From: Pseudoduganella lutea | GTDB taxonomy: Bacteria; Pseudomonadota; Gammaproteobacteria; Burkholderiales; Burkholderiaceae_D | Direction of reading: 5' to 3' | NCBI RefSeq assembly: GCF_004209755.1 | Contig: NZ_CP035913.1 | Span: forward strand, 4,092,001 to 4,156,000 | DNA length: 64,000 bases | Part shown: piece after piece, positions 1-8,777 of the stretch | How the letters are laid out: each line of letters begins with the position of its first letter | How positions within the stretch are numbered: position 1 is the stretch's first letter | Program-made: the position numbers and the translations under genes | The notes under the pieces: model-generated | Told to the model about the DNA's origin: nothing | Seen by the model: only the letters and a program-made list of their open reading frames with translations | The model's database searches: none

Positions 1-184
1 CATGATGTTGCTTGGCTGGGGCATCCTGGCCGTGCCGACCGGGATCATCAGTTCGGAGCTTTCGCACCAGCGCGGGGTGCGCGCCACCACGGGACGGGTT
101 TGTACGCGCTGTTTTGCATCCGGCCACGAGGATGCGGCCCACTTCTGCAAGAACTGTGGCGAGGGGCTGCCGCAAGAAACCTGA
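1..184 (+). CDS. Ion transporter / voltage-gated K+ channel, C-terminal fragment (partial)
   Basis: The frame is open from the left edge and ends at TGA 182-184, so only about the last 60 residues are present. The start MMLLGWGILAVPTGIISSEL resembles the end of the S6 helix of bacterial Kv-type channels (LGxGIxAVPTGI). It is followed by a short cytoplasmic tail with CxxC ... CxxC spacing (CTRC and CKNC) that can form a zinc ribbon, as seen in many proteobacterial ion transporter family proteins. The pore and voltage-sensor parts lie outside the window. The channel would sit in the inner membrane and conduct K+. Family assignment rests on this tail only. Confidence 0.7.
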   Translation, partial: MMLLGWGILAVPTGIISSELSHQRGVRATTGRVCTRCFASGHEDAAHFCKNCGEGLPQET

Positions 185-326
185 GGGAAGCACCAGGCGG
201 GACGGTGAAATTGCCCAGCTCGCCCGGCAATTGTCATACAAGCCACGGTCGTTGCAAATTCGTGGCCATGGCACGCCAATTGCTGCTACATTGTCTCGTA
301 TAGACAAATCCAATCAGGAGCGCACC

Positions 327-503
327 ATGAACGAATCGGTTTCCACCTCCAAGCCGGCGCCACGCGAACGCGACAACACCAAGGCAATGTTGCGCGCCGA
401 CCGCATGCAAGACTTGCACAAGAAACATGTCAAGACCGGTGCCGTGGCGGCCGGCGGCTTGCTGGCGCTGGTTGGCCTGGCCGCCGTGCTTCTGGGCGCC
501 TGA
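327..503 (+). CDS. Small single-pass membrane protein, 58 aa, unknown function
   Basis: ATG 327 has an AGGAG Shine-Dalgarno at 316-320, seven bases upstream, and the frame closes at TGA 501-503. The first 35 residues are polar and charged (MNESVSTSKPAPRERDNTKA). The last 20 are a Gly/Ala/Leu-rich hydrophobic segment, so the likely topology is a C-terminal tail anchor. No family is recognised. The good ribosome site and the clear hydrophilic/hydrophobic division argue for a real gene, although it is short. It converges on tsaD, with 19 bases between the stops. Confidence 0.5.
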   Translation: MNESVSTSKPAPRERDNTKAMLRADRMQDLHKKHVKTGAVAAGGLLALVGLAAVLLGA

Positions 504-522
504 GCGCAGCGCCCGCTTACCG

Positions 523-1566
523 TCAGATGACTTTCAGTTCGTCCAGCGGCCAGCGTGGGCGCACATTGAACGCATAGTCACGGCGGGCCGCATCGGGATT
601 GATCGACAGGCGCATGGCACCGGCAAACGCAATCATCGCGCCGTTATCGGTGCAGAACTCCAGCTCGGGGTAGTACACACGGAAGCGCTTGTGGTTTGGG
701 CCTTTCGCTGCCGCCGCGTTCAACGCGGCGCGCAGCTGGCTGTTCGCGCCCACGCCGCCAGCAATGACGAGTCGCTTCAGGCCCGTCTGCTTTAGTGCCG
801 CGACACATTTCGCCACCAGCACGTCGACGATCGCATCGACGAAGCCGCGCGCGATGTTGGCTTTGTCCTGTTCGCACACATTGGCCACGCCGCTTTTCTT
901 GACGACCGTGAGCACGGCCGTTTTCAAGCCGGAAAAGCTGAAGTTCAAATCCTTCGAGTGCAGCATGGGCCGCGGCAGCTTGTAGGCGGTGGGGTCGCCG
1001 AACTCGGCCAGGCGCGAGATCGCCGGCCCGCCCGGGTAGCCCAGGCCCAGCAGCTTGGCCGACTTGTCGAAGGCTTCGCCTGCCGCATCGTCCAGCGTTT
1101 CGCCCAGCAATGCATACTGGCCCACGCCATCCACGCGCATCAGCTGCGTGTGACCGCCCGAAACGAGCAGTGCCACGAACGGAAACTCCGGCGGGTCCGA
1201 TGCCAGCAGGGGCGACAGCAGGTGCCCCTCCAGGTGATGCACGCCCAGCACCGGTTTATCCAGCGCGAGGCCCAGGCTGCACGCGATCGACGAACCGACC
1301 AGCAGCGCACCCGCGAGCCCGGGGCCCTGGGTATAGGCGATGGCATCGATATCGGCCGCCGCGATGCCAGCCCCGTCCAGCGTTTGCTGCAACAGGGGGA
1401 TCGCCCGGCGGATATGGTCGCGCGACGCCAGCTCCGGCACCACACCGCCATATTCCTCGTGCATCGCCACCTGCGAGTGCAAGGCATGCGAGAGCAGGCC
1501 ACGGCCGGTGTCATACAGGGCCAGGCCGGTTTCGTCACAGGAGGATTCAACGCCGAGAACGATCAT
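523..1566 (-). CDS. tsaD: tRNA N6-adenosine threonylcarbamoyltransferase TsaD
   Basis: The 347-aa product has the usual TsaD length. It transfers threonylcarbamoyl from TC-AMP to A37 of ANN-decoding tRNAs, acting in the cytoplasm with TsaB and TsaE. Visible marks are the N-terminal ATP-binding stretch [14 protein letters not shown], the metal-binding HHLEGH motif with His111 and His115, the ASKH/actin-like phosphate loop SGGHTQL, and the C-terminal motif VAGGVGANS. The start is ATG at 1564-1566. It is monocistronic here and convergent with the small membrane ORF. An essential housekeeping gene with nothing unusual in sequence. Confidence 0.97.
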   Translation of the reverse strand: MIVLGVESSCDETGLALYDTGRGLLSHALHSQVAMHEEYGGVVPELASRDHIRRAIPLLQQTLDGAGIAAADIDAIAYTQGPGLAGALLVGSSIACSLGLALDKPVLGVHHLEGHLLSPLLASDPPEFPFVALLVSGGHTQLMRVDGVGQYALLGETLDDAAGEAFDKSAKLLGLGYPGGPAISRLAEFGDPTAYKLPRPMLHSKDLNFSFSGLKTAVLTVVKKSGVANVCEQDKANIARGFVDAIVDVLVAKCVAALKQTGLKRLVIAGGVGANSQLRAALNAAAAKGPNHKRFRVYYPELEFCTDNGAMIAFAGAMRLSINPDAARRDYAFNVRPRWPLDELKVI

Positions 1567-1839
1567 GGTAAGAGCTAAAAGTGAGGGCTGAAAATGCGGG
1601 GCAATCCGCCATTGTAATGGAAAGCACCGGCCGTTTCAGCCGGGGCGACATGAAGGATGGGCCTGTCCCAGCGCCAGGCACGGGCACATCGAGGATGCGC
1701 CGCACTGCCACCGCACGAGGCACGGCCGCACCGAGGCAGTGCGGTCGCGTGCCGGGGTGGGGCGCTTTACCGCCGTGGCGATGGCATCGCTCTTGCTACT
1801 ACTCTGGCATTGCGGCCAGGAGCCGTGGAAGGAGAAGCA

Positions 1840-2250
1840 ATGCCCGAACACTGGAAAATGGTTTGCAAGGTCAAGGATATTGCGCCGGGCGGCGCGCACC
1901 ACGTGCCGCGCGGCCTGGCGTGGCAGGAGTTGCCCGGCGTGGCCGTGTTCCGCACGGTCGACGACCGCATCTATGCGCTGCTGGACAGCTGCCCGCACAA
2001 GGGCGCCCTGCTGTCGCAAGGCATGGTGATGGGGGAGCATGTGGCGTGCCCGCAGCACCAGTGGAATATCGCGCTGGAAACGGGCTGCGCCGTGTCGCCC
2101 GAGCAAGGCTGCACGCGGCGCTACAGTGTGAAGGTGGAGGATGGCAAGATTTACCTGGACCTGCTGGAACTGAACGCGCCGGCCAGCCGTGCCGAGGCGG
2201 CGCTGGCCGGTACCTACGGCGTGGCGCCCCTCGCCGGCACGTTCATCTAG
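1840..2250 (+). CDS. Rieske [2Fe-2S] ferredoxin, NirD-like
   Basis: The 136-aa protein has a single Rieske domain with the ligand pattern C51-x-H53 ... C70-x2-H73 (CPHKG and CPQHQW). It resembles the small subunit NirD of assimilatory NADH-nitrite reductase and stand-alone Rieske ferredoxins, which pass electrons to a partner oxidoreductase. I chose ATG 1840 because AAGGAG lies at 1829-1834. An in-frame upstream ATG would add an Arg/Gly-rich tail that does not look like protein. No nirB is adjacent, so the partner is unknown and the nitrite-reductase role is only suggested. The stop lies six bases from the stop of the convergent aroG-type gene. Confidence 0.85.
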   Translation: MPEHWKMVCKVKDIAPGGAHHVPRGLAWQELPGVAVFRTVDDRIYALLDSCPHKGALLSQGMVMGEHVACPQHQWNIALETGCAVSPEQGCTRRYSVKVEDGKIYLDLLELNAPASRAEAALAGTYGVAPLAGTFI

Positions 2251-2256
2251 CGACGG

Positions 2257-3321
2257 TCAGGCTTGCGGGCGGCGGCGCAGTTCCGCATCCGCCTGCTTGA
2301 GCATCTGCACCGTGGTATCCCAGTCGATGCAGGCATCGGTCACCGAACAGCCATAGACCAGTTCCGACAGGTCGGTTGGAATCTTCTGGTTGCCGGCGCA
2401 GATGTTCGACTCGATCATCACGCCCACCAGCGACCGGTTGCCGTGCACGATCTGGTTGGTCACGTCCGTCATCACCAGCGGCTGCAGTTCCGGCTTCTTG
2501 TAGCTGTTCGCATGCGAGCAGTCGACCACGATATTGGTGGGCAGCTTGGCCTTGGCCAGTGCCTGCTCGGCAATGGTGACCGATACGGAATCGTAGTTCG
2601 GCCGGCCATCGCCGCCGCGCAGCACCACGTGGCCATAGGCGTTGCCGCGCGTGCGCACGACGGAGACGTTGCCCTCGCCATTAATGCCCAGGAACGCGTG
2701 CGGGTTGGCGGCGGACAGGATCGCGTTGATCGCGATGCCGATGTCGCCGTCGGTACCGTTCTTGAAGCCGACCGGCGTCGACAGGCCGGACGACATTTCG
2801 CGGTGCGTCTGCGATTCGGTGGTGCGAGCGCCGATTGCGGTCCATGCGATCAGGTCGCCCAGGTATTGCGGCGAGATGGGGTCGAGCGCCTCGGTGGCGG
2901 TCGGCAAGCCCAGCTCGCACACATCCAGCAGGAACTGGCGTGCCTTTTCCATGCCGATATCCACGCGGAACGAATCGTCCATGAACGGATCGTTGATGTA
3001 GCCCTTCCAGCCGGTGGTCGTGCGCGGCTTCTCGAAGTACACGCGCATCACCAGCAGCATCGTCTCCTTCACCTCTTCCTGCAGCGCCTTCAGGCGGCGT
3101 GCATAGTCCAGCCCGGCCACCGGATCGTGGATCGAGCACGGCCCCACCACCACGAACAGGCGCTTGTCCTTGCGGTCGAGGATATTGCGCAAGTCTTCGC
3201 GGCCTTTGGTGACGGTAGCGAAGGCCTTTTCCGTCAGGGGCAGTTTCGCGTGCAGTTCGGCCGGCGTGGGCATGGACGCGAACGAGGTAACATTGATGTT
3301 TTCGAGGTCGAGGGCAATCAT
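2257..3321 (-). CDS. aroG: 3-deoxy-7-phosphoheptulonate (DAHP) synthase, class I
   Basis: The enzyme condenses phosphoenolpyruvate with erythrose 4-phosphate in the first step of the shikimate pathway. The 354-aa length matches the AroF/G/H type. Characteristic segments are LFVVVGPCSIHDP (metal and PEP site), MRVYFEKPRTTTGWKG, the ARTTESQTHREM stretch, and VDCSHANS near the C-terminus. The start is ATG 3319-3321. The sequence alone does not tell which aromatic amino acid inhibits it, so the aroG symbol denotes the family. The gene stands alone between convergent and divergent neighbours. Confidence 0.95.
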   Translation of the reverse strand: MIALDLENINVTSFASMPTPAELHAKLPLTEKAFATVTKGREDLRNILDRKDKRLFVVVGPCSIHDPVAGLDYARRLKALQEEVKETMLLVMRVYFEKPRTTTGWKGYINDPFMDDSFRVDIGMEKARQFLLDVCELGLPTATEALDPISPQYLGDLIAWTAIGARTTESQTHREMSSGLSTPVGFKNGTDGDIGIAINAILSAANPHAFLGINGEGNVSVVRTRGNAYGHVVLRGGDGRPNYDSVSVTIAEQALAKAKLPTNIVVDCSHANSYKKPELQPLVMTDVTNQIVHGNRSLVGVMIESNICAGNQKIPTDLSELVYGCSVTDACIDWDTTVQMLKQADAELRRRPQA

Positions 3322-3406
3322 GGCTTCATCTCTTCAAGGCTCTGTCTGCTTCAGGTTTTCTTATGGGTAGTCGATTAGTGTAGCCGAAATGCGGTAAGCT
3401 GTTTCC

Positions 3407-4417
3407 ATGAGTATCGAAAACACATCTTCTTCCACCTTGCCATCCGCTTTGGCCCCCGCATCGGCACCTTTCATCGCCGCGCCGTTCATCAAGGAAATCG
3501 GCCGCGGTGTCAAAGGCGCGCGCAGCATGAGCCGCACCGACGCCTTCATGCTGTATACCGCCATGCTGGACGGCCGTGTGTCCGATCTGGAGCTGGGCGG
3601 CATCCTGCTGGCGATGCGCATCAAGGGCGAATCCGTCGATGAGCTGGCCGGCTTCCTCGATGCGGCCGAAGCGTCGTTCACGCCGCTGCGGGCACCCGCC
3701 GGCCCGTATGCTCCCGTCCTGATCCCCACCTACAACGGCGCCCGCAAGATGGCGAACCTGACAGCGCTGCTGGCGCTGCTGCTGGCGCGCGAAGGCGTGC
3801 CGGTGCTGGTGCACGGCGTGCCGCACGACGTGGGCCGCATTGCCACCGCCGAGGTGCTGGCCGAGCTGGGCATCGCCGCCGCCGCCACGGTGGCGGAGGC
3901 GGAGCGTGCACTGGCCGATGGCCACGTCAGCTTCATCACGATCGATGCGCTGGCGCCAAGGCTGGCCCGTCAGCTGGAACTGCGGCGCATCCTCGGCGTG
4001 CGCAATTCCACCCACACGATCGTCAAGATCCTGCAACCGTTCGCCGGCCCGGCCCTGCGGCTGGTGTCGTACACCCATCCGGAATACCTGGAAACGCTGG
4101 GCGAATACTTCACCACGGCCGCCCCCCATGCCCGCGGCGACGCCTTCCTGATGCGCGGCACCGAAGGCGAGACCGTTGCGAATGCCACCAAGGCCCAGAA
4201 GATCGACTGGTTCCACGATGGCGAACGCACCGTGCTGGTCGAGCGGCAGATGATCGCCGAAGTCGAGCCCGTGCTACCGGAAGACAAGAGCGCGGCCGCC
4301 ACCGCGGCCTGGATCCAGTCCGTGCTGCGCGGCGACACGCCCGTGCCGGACCCGATCGCCCAGCAGGTCGCCCACATCGTCACCGTCGCCCGCGAGTTGC
4401 GCACCCGCCACGGCTGA
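3407..4417 (+). CDS. ybiB: YbiB/TrpD2-type nucleic-acid-binding protein
   Basis: The 336-aa protein has the glycosyltransferase family 3 fold of anthranilate phosphoribosyltransferase: an N-terminal helical part to about residue 90, then an alpha/beta domain. The TrpD catalytic Gly-rich PRPP loop is replaced (LVHGVPHDVGRIAT), as in E. coli YbiB/TrpD2, which binds DNA/RNA rather than making tryptophan. ATG 3407 is the only credible start. It reads away from the divergent DAHP synthase gene with an 85-base gap that must hold both promoters. A palindromic repeat starts three bases after its stop. Confidence 0.85.
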   Translation: MSIENTSSSTLPSALAPASAPFIAAPFIKEIGRGVKGARSMSRTDAFMLYTAMLDGRVSDLELGGILLAMRIKGESVDELAGFLDAAEASFTPLRAPAGPYAPVLIPTYNGARKMANLTALLALLLAREGVPVLVHGVPHDVGRIATAEVLAELGIAAAATVAEAERALADGHVSFITIDALAPRLARQLELRRILGVRNSTHTIVKILQPFAGPALRLVSYTHPEYLETLGEYFTTAAPHARGDAFLMRGTEGETVANATKAQKIDWFHDGERTVLVERQMIAEVEPVLPEDKSAAATAAWIQSVLRGDTPVPDPIAQQVAHIVTVARELRTRHG

Positions 4418-4420
4418 GTT

Positions 4421-4521
4421 CGTGTCCACCTTGGGGTCAACCCTGAAACCGGACACGAGCTCTACCATCAACTGAAGCTGAGGCCGTGTCCGAAAATGGG
4501 GTTGACCCCACGGTGGACACG
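4421..4521 (+). repeat. Nested palindromic repeat, copy 1 (GGGG-N4-CCCC core)
   Basis: The outer arms, 24 bases each at 4421-4444 and 4498-4521, pair at 22 of 24 positions. Each carries the core GGGGTCAACCC or GGGGTTGACCCC. Inside lies a second stem, CGGACACG at 4450-4457 with CGTGTCCG at 4485-4492. It fills the space between ybiB and the flavoprotein gene. There is no U-tract on either strand, so it is not a plain terminator. It shares its core and the CCGGACACG word with the element at 52.6 kb. Confidence 0.8.
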
Positions 4522-4575
4522 AGCCGGACAGTAATGATTCGCGTAGAATGCCCGGTTTGATTGCGGGTGGATGTG

Positions 4576-5784
4576 ATGGCGGAACAGTTTGACGTGGTAG
4601 TGATCGGCGCGGGCGCGGCCGGAATGATGTGCGCAGCGGCGGCGGGGCAGCGCGGCAAGCGCGTCGTGCTGGTCGACCATGCGGAAAAGCTGGCCGAGAA
4701 GATCCGTATTTCCGGTGGCGGTCGTTGCAATTTCACCAATATCAACGCCGGGCCGGCCAATTTTCTTTCCGAAAACCCGCATTTCGCCAAGAGCGCGCTG
4801 TCGCGCTACACGCCGCAGGATTTCCTCGCGCTGGTGAAGAAATACCGCATCGCGCACCACGAAAAGCACAGAGGCCAGCTGTTCTGCGATGATTCCGCCG
4901 AGCAGATCATCGACATGCTGAAAGCCGAGTGCAATAGCGGCAATGTGCGCTGGCGCATGCCGGCCACCGTGCAAGGCGTGGCGCGGGAAGGCGAGCGCTT
5001 CCTCGTCCAGACCAGTGCCGGCCTTATCAACGCGGCATCCGTCGTGATCGCCACCGGCGGCCTGTCGATCCCGAAGATCGGCGCCACCGATTTCGGCTAC
5101 CGGATCGCCCGGCAGTTCGACCTGGCGATCGTCGAGCCCCGCCCGGCACTCGTGCCGCTGACGTTCGATGCCCAGCAATGGCAACCGTTCGTGCCGCTGG
5201 CCGGCGTGTCGCTGGAAGTCGATGTCGAAACCGGCACGCTGAAGGGCCGCAAGGCCACGGGCGCGCGGTTCCGCGAAGACCTGCTGTTCACGCACCGCGG
5301 CCTGTCCGGCCCGGCCATCCTGCAGATTTCCAGCTTCTGGCAACCGGGCACGCCGATCACGATCAACCTGCTGCCGGAACTCGATGTGGCCGCCACGCTG
5401 ATCGAAGGGAAGGGCACCATCAAGAAACACCTGGGTAACGTGCTGGCGCAATGGCTGCCGGCGCGCCTGGCCGATGGCTTGCTGCAGGCGCACGGCTTCA
5501 ATGCCGATGCGCGCCTGGCCGACTTGCCGGATGCCCAGTTGCGCCGCCTCGGCCAGGCCATCAACGCCTGGACCATCACGCCCAACGGTTCCGAAGGCTA
5601 CCGCAAGGCCGAGGTCACGCGCGGCGGCGTCGATACGAAAGAGCTGTCGCAGCAAACGATGATGGCCAACAAGGTGCCCGGCCTGTATTTCATCGGCGAA
5701 TCCGTCGACGTGACGGGGTGGCTGGGAGGCTACAACTTCCAGTGGGCCTGGGCCTCGGGGATGGCCGCCGGTTTATCGGTCTGA
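4576..5784 (+). CDS. NAD(P)/FAD-dependent oxidoreductase, HI0933/YhiN family
   Basis: The 402-aa flavoprotein starts with a dinucleotide-binding Rossmann motif (VVVIGAGAAGMMCA) close to the N-terminus. It carries the family signature ISGGGRCNFTN near residue 50 and ends with the FAD-contacting GGYNFQWAWASG stretch. These are hallmarks of the HI0933-like (BaiN/YhiN) family, whose physiological substrate is mostly unknown. I chose ATG 4576 over the upstream TTG at 4561 because it places the Rossmann strand at the usual distance from the N-terminus. It reads toward rpsU but is separated from it by a promoter. Confidence 0.9.
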   Translation: MAEQFDVVVIGAGAAGMMCAAAAGQRGKRVVLVDHAEKLAEKIRISGGGRCNFTNINAGPANFLSENPHFAKSALSRYTPQDFLALVKKYRIAHHEKHRGQLFCDDSAEQIIDMLKAECNSGNVRWRMPATVQGVAREGERFLVQTSAGLINAASVVIATGGLSIPKIGATDFGYRIARQFDLAIVEPRPALVPLTFDAQQWQPFVPLAGVSLEVDVETGTLKGRKATGARFREDLLFTHRGLSGPAILQISSFWQPGTPITINLLPELDVAATLIEGKGTIKKHLGNVLAQWLPARLADGLLQAHGFNADARLADLPDAQLRRLGQAINAWTITPNGSEGYRKAEVTRGGVDTKELSQQTMMANKVPGLYFIGESVDVTGWLGGYNFQWAWASGMAAGLSV

Positions 5785-5862
5785 TATGATGCTGGACCCG
5801 GTAACGCTGTAGCGGCGCGGGTTCTGATGAGTTCGGATATTAGCGGGTAGGCACGAAGCCTC

Positions 5863-5891
5863 TTGTTCATCTGGACAAATGGTGCTAACAT
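5863..5891 (+). promoter_or_regulatory. Probable sigma-70 promoter of rpsU / macromolecular synthesis cluster
   Basis: TTGTTC at 5863-5868 and TAACAT at 5886-5891 are separated by exactly 17 bases and lie about 40 bases before the rpsU start. Assigned by match to consensus only. Confidence 0.5.
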
Positions 5892-5931
5892 CGCTGTCTT
5901 CCTAAAAACCCTCTAACGGTTTGAATTTTAC

Positions 5932-6144
5932 ATGACCACTATCCGCCTTAAAGAAAACGAGCCGTTCGAAGTTGCCATGCGCCGCTTCAAGCGCACCATT
6001 GAAAAAACCGGTCTGCTGACCGAACTGCGCGCACGCGAGTTCTACGAAAAGCCGACCGCTGAGCGCAAGCGCAAGCTGGCCGCTGCCGTGAAGCGTCACT
6101 ACAAGCGCATCCGCAGCCAGCAACTGCCGAAGAAGCTGTACTAA
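5932..6144 (+). CDS. rpsU: 30S ribosomal protein S21
   Basis: The 70-aa basic protein begins [20 protein letters not shown], the conserved S21 start, and ends in a Lys/Arg-rich tail ([13 protein letters not shown]). S21 binds the 30S platform and helps base pairing between the mRNA Shine-Dalgarno and 16S rRNA. It is the first gene of the rpsU-yqeY-dnaG-rpoD cluster. A hairpin with a T-rich tail follows it, as in other bacteria where partial termination makes rpsU more abundant than the downstream genes. Confidence 0.98.
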   Translation: MTTIRLKENEPFEVAMRRFKRTIEKTGLLTELRAREFYEKPTAERKRKLAAAVKRHYKRIRSQQLPKKLY

Positions 6145-6212
6145 TTCTCGGATTCGCAGACCGGGCCGTCGACGGCGCTTTTCGCCTCCGGTCCGCTCGC
6201 GTGTCGCGATCG

Positions 6213-6249
6213 CCCGCTCCGGCATTGTCCGCAGCGGGTTTTCGTTTTT
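6213..6249 (+). terminator. Intrinsic (attenuating) terminator after rpsU
   Basis: CCCGCT (6213-6218) pairs with AGCGGG (6233-6238) and is followed by TTTTCGTTTTT. It lies between rpsU and yqeY inside the cluster, so partial read-through would set the rpsU:dnaG:rpoD ratio. Confidence 0.55.
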
Positions 6250-6288
6250 ACCGAACCGATTTTTACCGAATACTAGCCTGAGGACCCC

Positions 6289-6738
6289 ATGAGCCTGAAA
6301 GCCCAGATCACCGATGACATGAAAGCCGCAATGCGCGCCAAGGAAGCCGGCAAGCTGGCCACGATCCGCCTGATCCTGGCCGACATCAAGCGCAAGGAAG
6401 TCGATGAACAGATCGAGCTGAACGATACCCAGGTGCTGGCCGTCGTTGAAAAGATGATCAAGCAGCGCAAGGATTCGATCACGCAATTCGAGGCGGGCGG
6501 CCGTGCCGACCTGGCCGATATTGAAAAAGCCGAATTGGTCGTGCTGGCCGCCTACATGCCCGCCGGCCTGTCGGACGCCGAGATCGCCGCCGAAGTGAAA
6601 GCGGCCGTGGCCGAATCCGGCGCCGCGGGCCCGCAGGACATGGGCAAGGTCATGGCCATCCTGAAGCCGAAGCTGGCCGGCCGTGCCGACATGACCGCCG
6701 TCTCCGGCCTCGTCAAGAAAGCGTTGACGGGCGCCTGA
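6289..6738 (+). CDS. yqeY: GatB/YqeY domain-containing protein
   Basis: The 149-aa soluble protein begins MSLKAQITDDMKAAMRAKEA and ends LKPKLAGRADMTAVSGLVKKAL, which is the stand-alone YqeY/GatB C-terminal domain. The fold is related to the tRNA-binding tail of the GatB amidotransferase subunit, but the function of the single-domain version is not settled. ATG 6289 has a TGAGGA ribosome site a few bases upstream. Its place between rpsU and dnaG is conserved in betaproteobacteria. Confidence 0.95.
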   Translation: MSLKAQITDDMKAAMRAKEAGKLATIRLILADIKRKEVDEQIELNDTQVLAVVEKMIKQRKDSITQFEAGGRADLADIEKAELVVLAAYMPAGLSDAEIAAEVKAAVAESGAAGPQDMGKVMAILKPKLAGRADMTAVSGLVKKALTGA

Positions 6739-6845
6739 TCCCGTTGGGGGTATTCACGTTTGCGCCCGGGCTGGCTCAATGTCCAGCCCGGCGCGCGACG
6801 GTATAGCCTGATCTGCAACAATATGGAAGAACCGCGGTTGCCACA

Positions 6846-8642
6846 GTGATTCCACAATCCTTCATTTCCGACCTGCTAAACCGCGTCGACATCGTTGACG
6901 TGGTCGGGCGCTACGTCCAGCTGAAAAAAGGCGGCGCCAATTTCCAGGGCCTGTGCCCGTTCCACAACGAGAAGTCCCCCAGCTTTACCGTCAGCCCCAC
7001 CAAGCAGTTCTATCACTGCTTCGGTTGCCAGGCGCATGGCACGGCGATCGGCTTCCTGATCGAGTATTCCGGCATGGGCTTCGTCGATGCCGTGAAGGAC
7101 CTGGCGCAAAGCGTGGGCATGATTGTGCCCGAGGCGGATGACAAGATCCCGCCCGCCCAGCGTGCCCAGATGCAGGCGCAAAGCCTGGCGCTGTCCGAGG
7201 CGATGACGCTGGCCGCCGATTTCTACAAGGCCCAGTTGCGCACGGCGCCGGCCGCCATCGCCTACTTGAAGGGGCGCGGCCTGACGGGCGAAATCGCGGC
7301 CCGCTTTGCGCTCGGTTACGCGCCCGAAGGCTGGGACAACCTTCGCGCCGTGTTTCCCCAATACGATGCACCCGTGCTGGCCGAAGCCGGCCTCGTCATC
7401 GACAAGGTCGACGACGAAGGCCGCCACATCAAGCGCTACGACCGGTTCCGCGAGCGCGTGATGTTCCCGATCCGCAATACCAAAGGGCAGGTGATCGCCT
7501 TTGGTGGGCGCATCATGGAACAGGGTGAGCCAAAGTACTTGAATTCTCCGGAAACGCCTTTATTTTCAAAGGGTTCGGAATTGTATGGCTTGTTCGAGGC
7601 GCGCCAGGCGATCCGCGATGCGGGCTATGTGCTGGTAACCGAGGGCTATATGGACGTCGTGGCGCTGGCCCAGATGGGTTTCCCGCAGGCGGTGGCCACG
7701 CTGGGTACCGCGTGCACGACGGTTCATGTGCAAAAGCTGTTGCGTCAAACCGACAACGTGGTCTTCAGTTTCGATGGCGACCGTGCTGGCCGCAAGGCGG
7801 CGCGGCGCGCGCTGGAAGCCTGCCTGCCGTACGCGGCCGACGAAAAGACGATCAAGTTCCTGTTCCTGCCGTCGGAACACGATCCGGACAGTTATATCCG
7901 CGAGTTCGGCGCCGAAGGGTTCGAGCAGCAGGTGCAGGAAGCCATGCCGCTGTCGCAATTCCTGTTGCGCGAGGCGGCAGGCGAGCATGACCTGGGTGAA
8001 CCGGAAGGCCGTGCCCGCGTGCAGTTCGACGCAAAGCCGATGTTGCAGGCCATGGCGCCCTCGGCATTGCGCCTGCAGATCGTGCGCGGCCTGGCGTCGA
8101 TGACGCAGAGCACGCCGGGCGAGATCGAAGCGCTGTTCGAGCTGTCGAAGCCGGTGGCCGCAAGCCGCCGCGCACCGCCGAAGAGCAAGCGGCAGGAGCC
8201 AGTGGGGCTGGAGCTGAAGATCATTCGCGCCATCGTCACGCACCCGTCCCTCGCGCTGCAACTGGACGAGTCGGCACTGGAAGCATTCCGCCAGTTCGGG
8301 CCGGAACAGTGCGAACACCTGGCGCACCTGGTGGTGACAGCGCAGTCGCTGGGCGAAAACGCCACGTTTGCCGGGCTGGCCCAGCAGTTGAAGGAAGAGG
8401 GTGAGGAATACGACGCGATCATCGGGGAAATTGCCGCCGCGCCGGAACCTGAAATCGACGCGGAGCGCCTGTGGCTGCGCGCCACGGTACGCCAGTTGAA
8501 GCAGGATGTCTTGAAGGCGGAGTTGAACCAGCTGTTTTCCGCCGGTTTGCCCGCAGAGGAATTGAGCGTGCGATATCGGGAACTGACGGCACGGCAGGAA
8601 ATGTTATCCCGCGAAGAGCAGTCCGAGTTCGCCGCCCGGTAA
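6846..8642 (+). CDS. dnaG: DNA primase
   Basis: The 598-aa primase makes RNA primers at the replication fork together with DnaB helicase. The N-terminal CHC2 zinc finger has ligands C37, H40, C58 and C61. The TOPRIM catalytic core shows VTEGYMDVVAL (the metal-binding Glu) and FSFDGDRAGRKAA (the Asp-x-Asp region), with the usual RNA-polymerase-like domain before it. The C-terminal 150 residues form the DnaB-interacting part. Translation appears to start at GTG 6846. The ribosome site is weak, which fits the low expression expected of primase. Confidence 0.97.
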   Translation: MIPQSFISDLLNRVDIVDVVGRYVQLKKGGANFQGLCPFHNEKSPSFTVSPTKQFYHCFGCQAHGTAIGFLIEYSGMGFVDAVKDLAQSVGMIVPEADDKIPPAQRAQMQAQSLALSEAMTLAADFYKAQLRTAPAAIAYLKGRGLTGEIAARFALGYAPEGWDNLRAVFPQYDAPVLAEAGLVIDKVDDEGRHIKRYDRFRERVMFPIRNTKGQVIAFGGRIMEQGEPKYLNSPETPLFSKGSELYGLFEARQAIRDAGYVLVTEGYMDVVALAQMGFPQAVATLGTACTTVHVQKLLRQTDNVVFSFDGDRAGRKAARRALEACLPYAADEKTIKFLFLPSEHDPDSYIREFGAEGFEQQVQEAMPLSQFLLREAAGEHDLGEPEGRARVQFDAKPMLQAMAPSALRLQIVRGLASMTQSTPGEIEALFELSKPVAASRRAPPKSKRQEPVGLELKIIRAIVTHPSLALQLDESALEAFRQFGPEQCEHLAHLVVTAQSLGENATFAGLAQQLKEEGEEYDAIIGEIAAAPEPEIDAERLWLRATVRQLKQDVLKAELNQLFSAGLPAEELSVRYRELTARQEMLSREEQSEFAAR

Positions 8643-8664
8643 TCGGAAAAACAGCGCGATATAA

Positions 8665-8697
8665 TTTTCAGATCGTTTTCAGATCGCTTTCAGATCG
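8665..8697 (+). repeat. Three tandem copies of TTTCAGATCG-type 11-mer
   Basis: TTTTCAGATCG occurs at 8665-8675 and 8676-8686, with a one-base variant at 8687-8697, directly after the dnaG stop and a TATAAT. Three head-to-tail copies upstream of a sigma factor gene could be a regulator site or simple slippage. The sequence does not decide. Confidence 0.7.
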
Positions 8698-8748
8698 CGT
8701 TTGCAAGCCGCGCAAGCGGGCCGGACACGCGGCGCCAAGGTCGCGCGT

Positions 8749-8777
8749 CTGGCAATCAAAATATGGCGTGCTATAAT
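8749..8777 (+). promoter_or_regulatory. Probable rpoD promoter
   Basis: CTGGCA (8749-8754), a 17-base spacer and a perfect TATAAT (8772-8777). The -35 matches the consensus at four of six positions. It is the strongest -10 between dnaG and rpoD, but lies about 430 bases before the start codon. Confidence 0.5.
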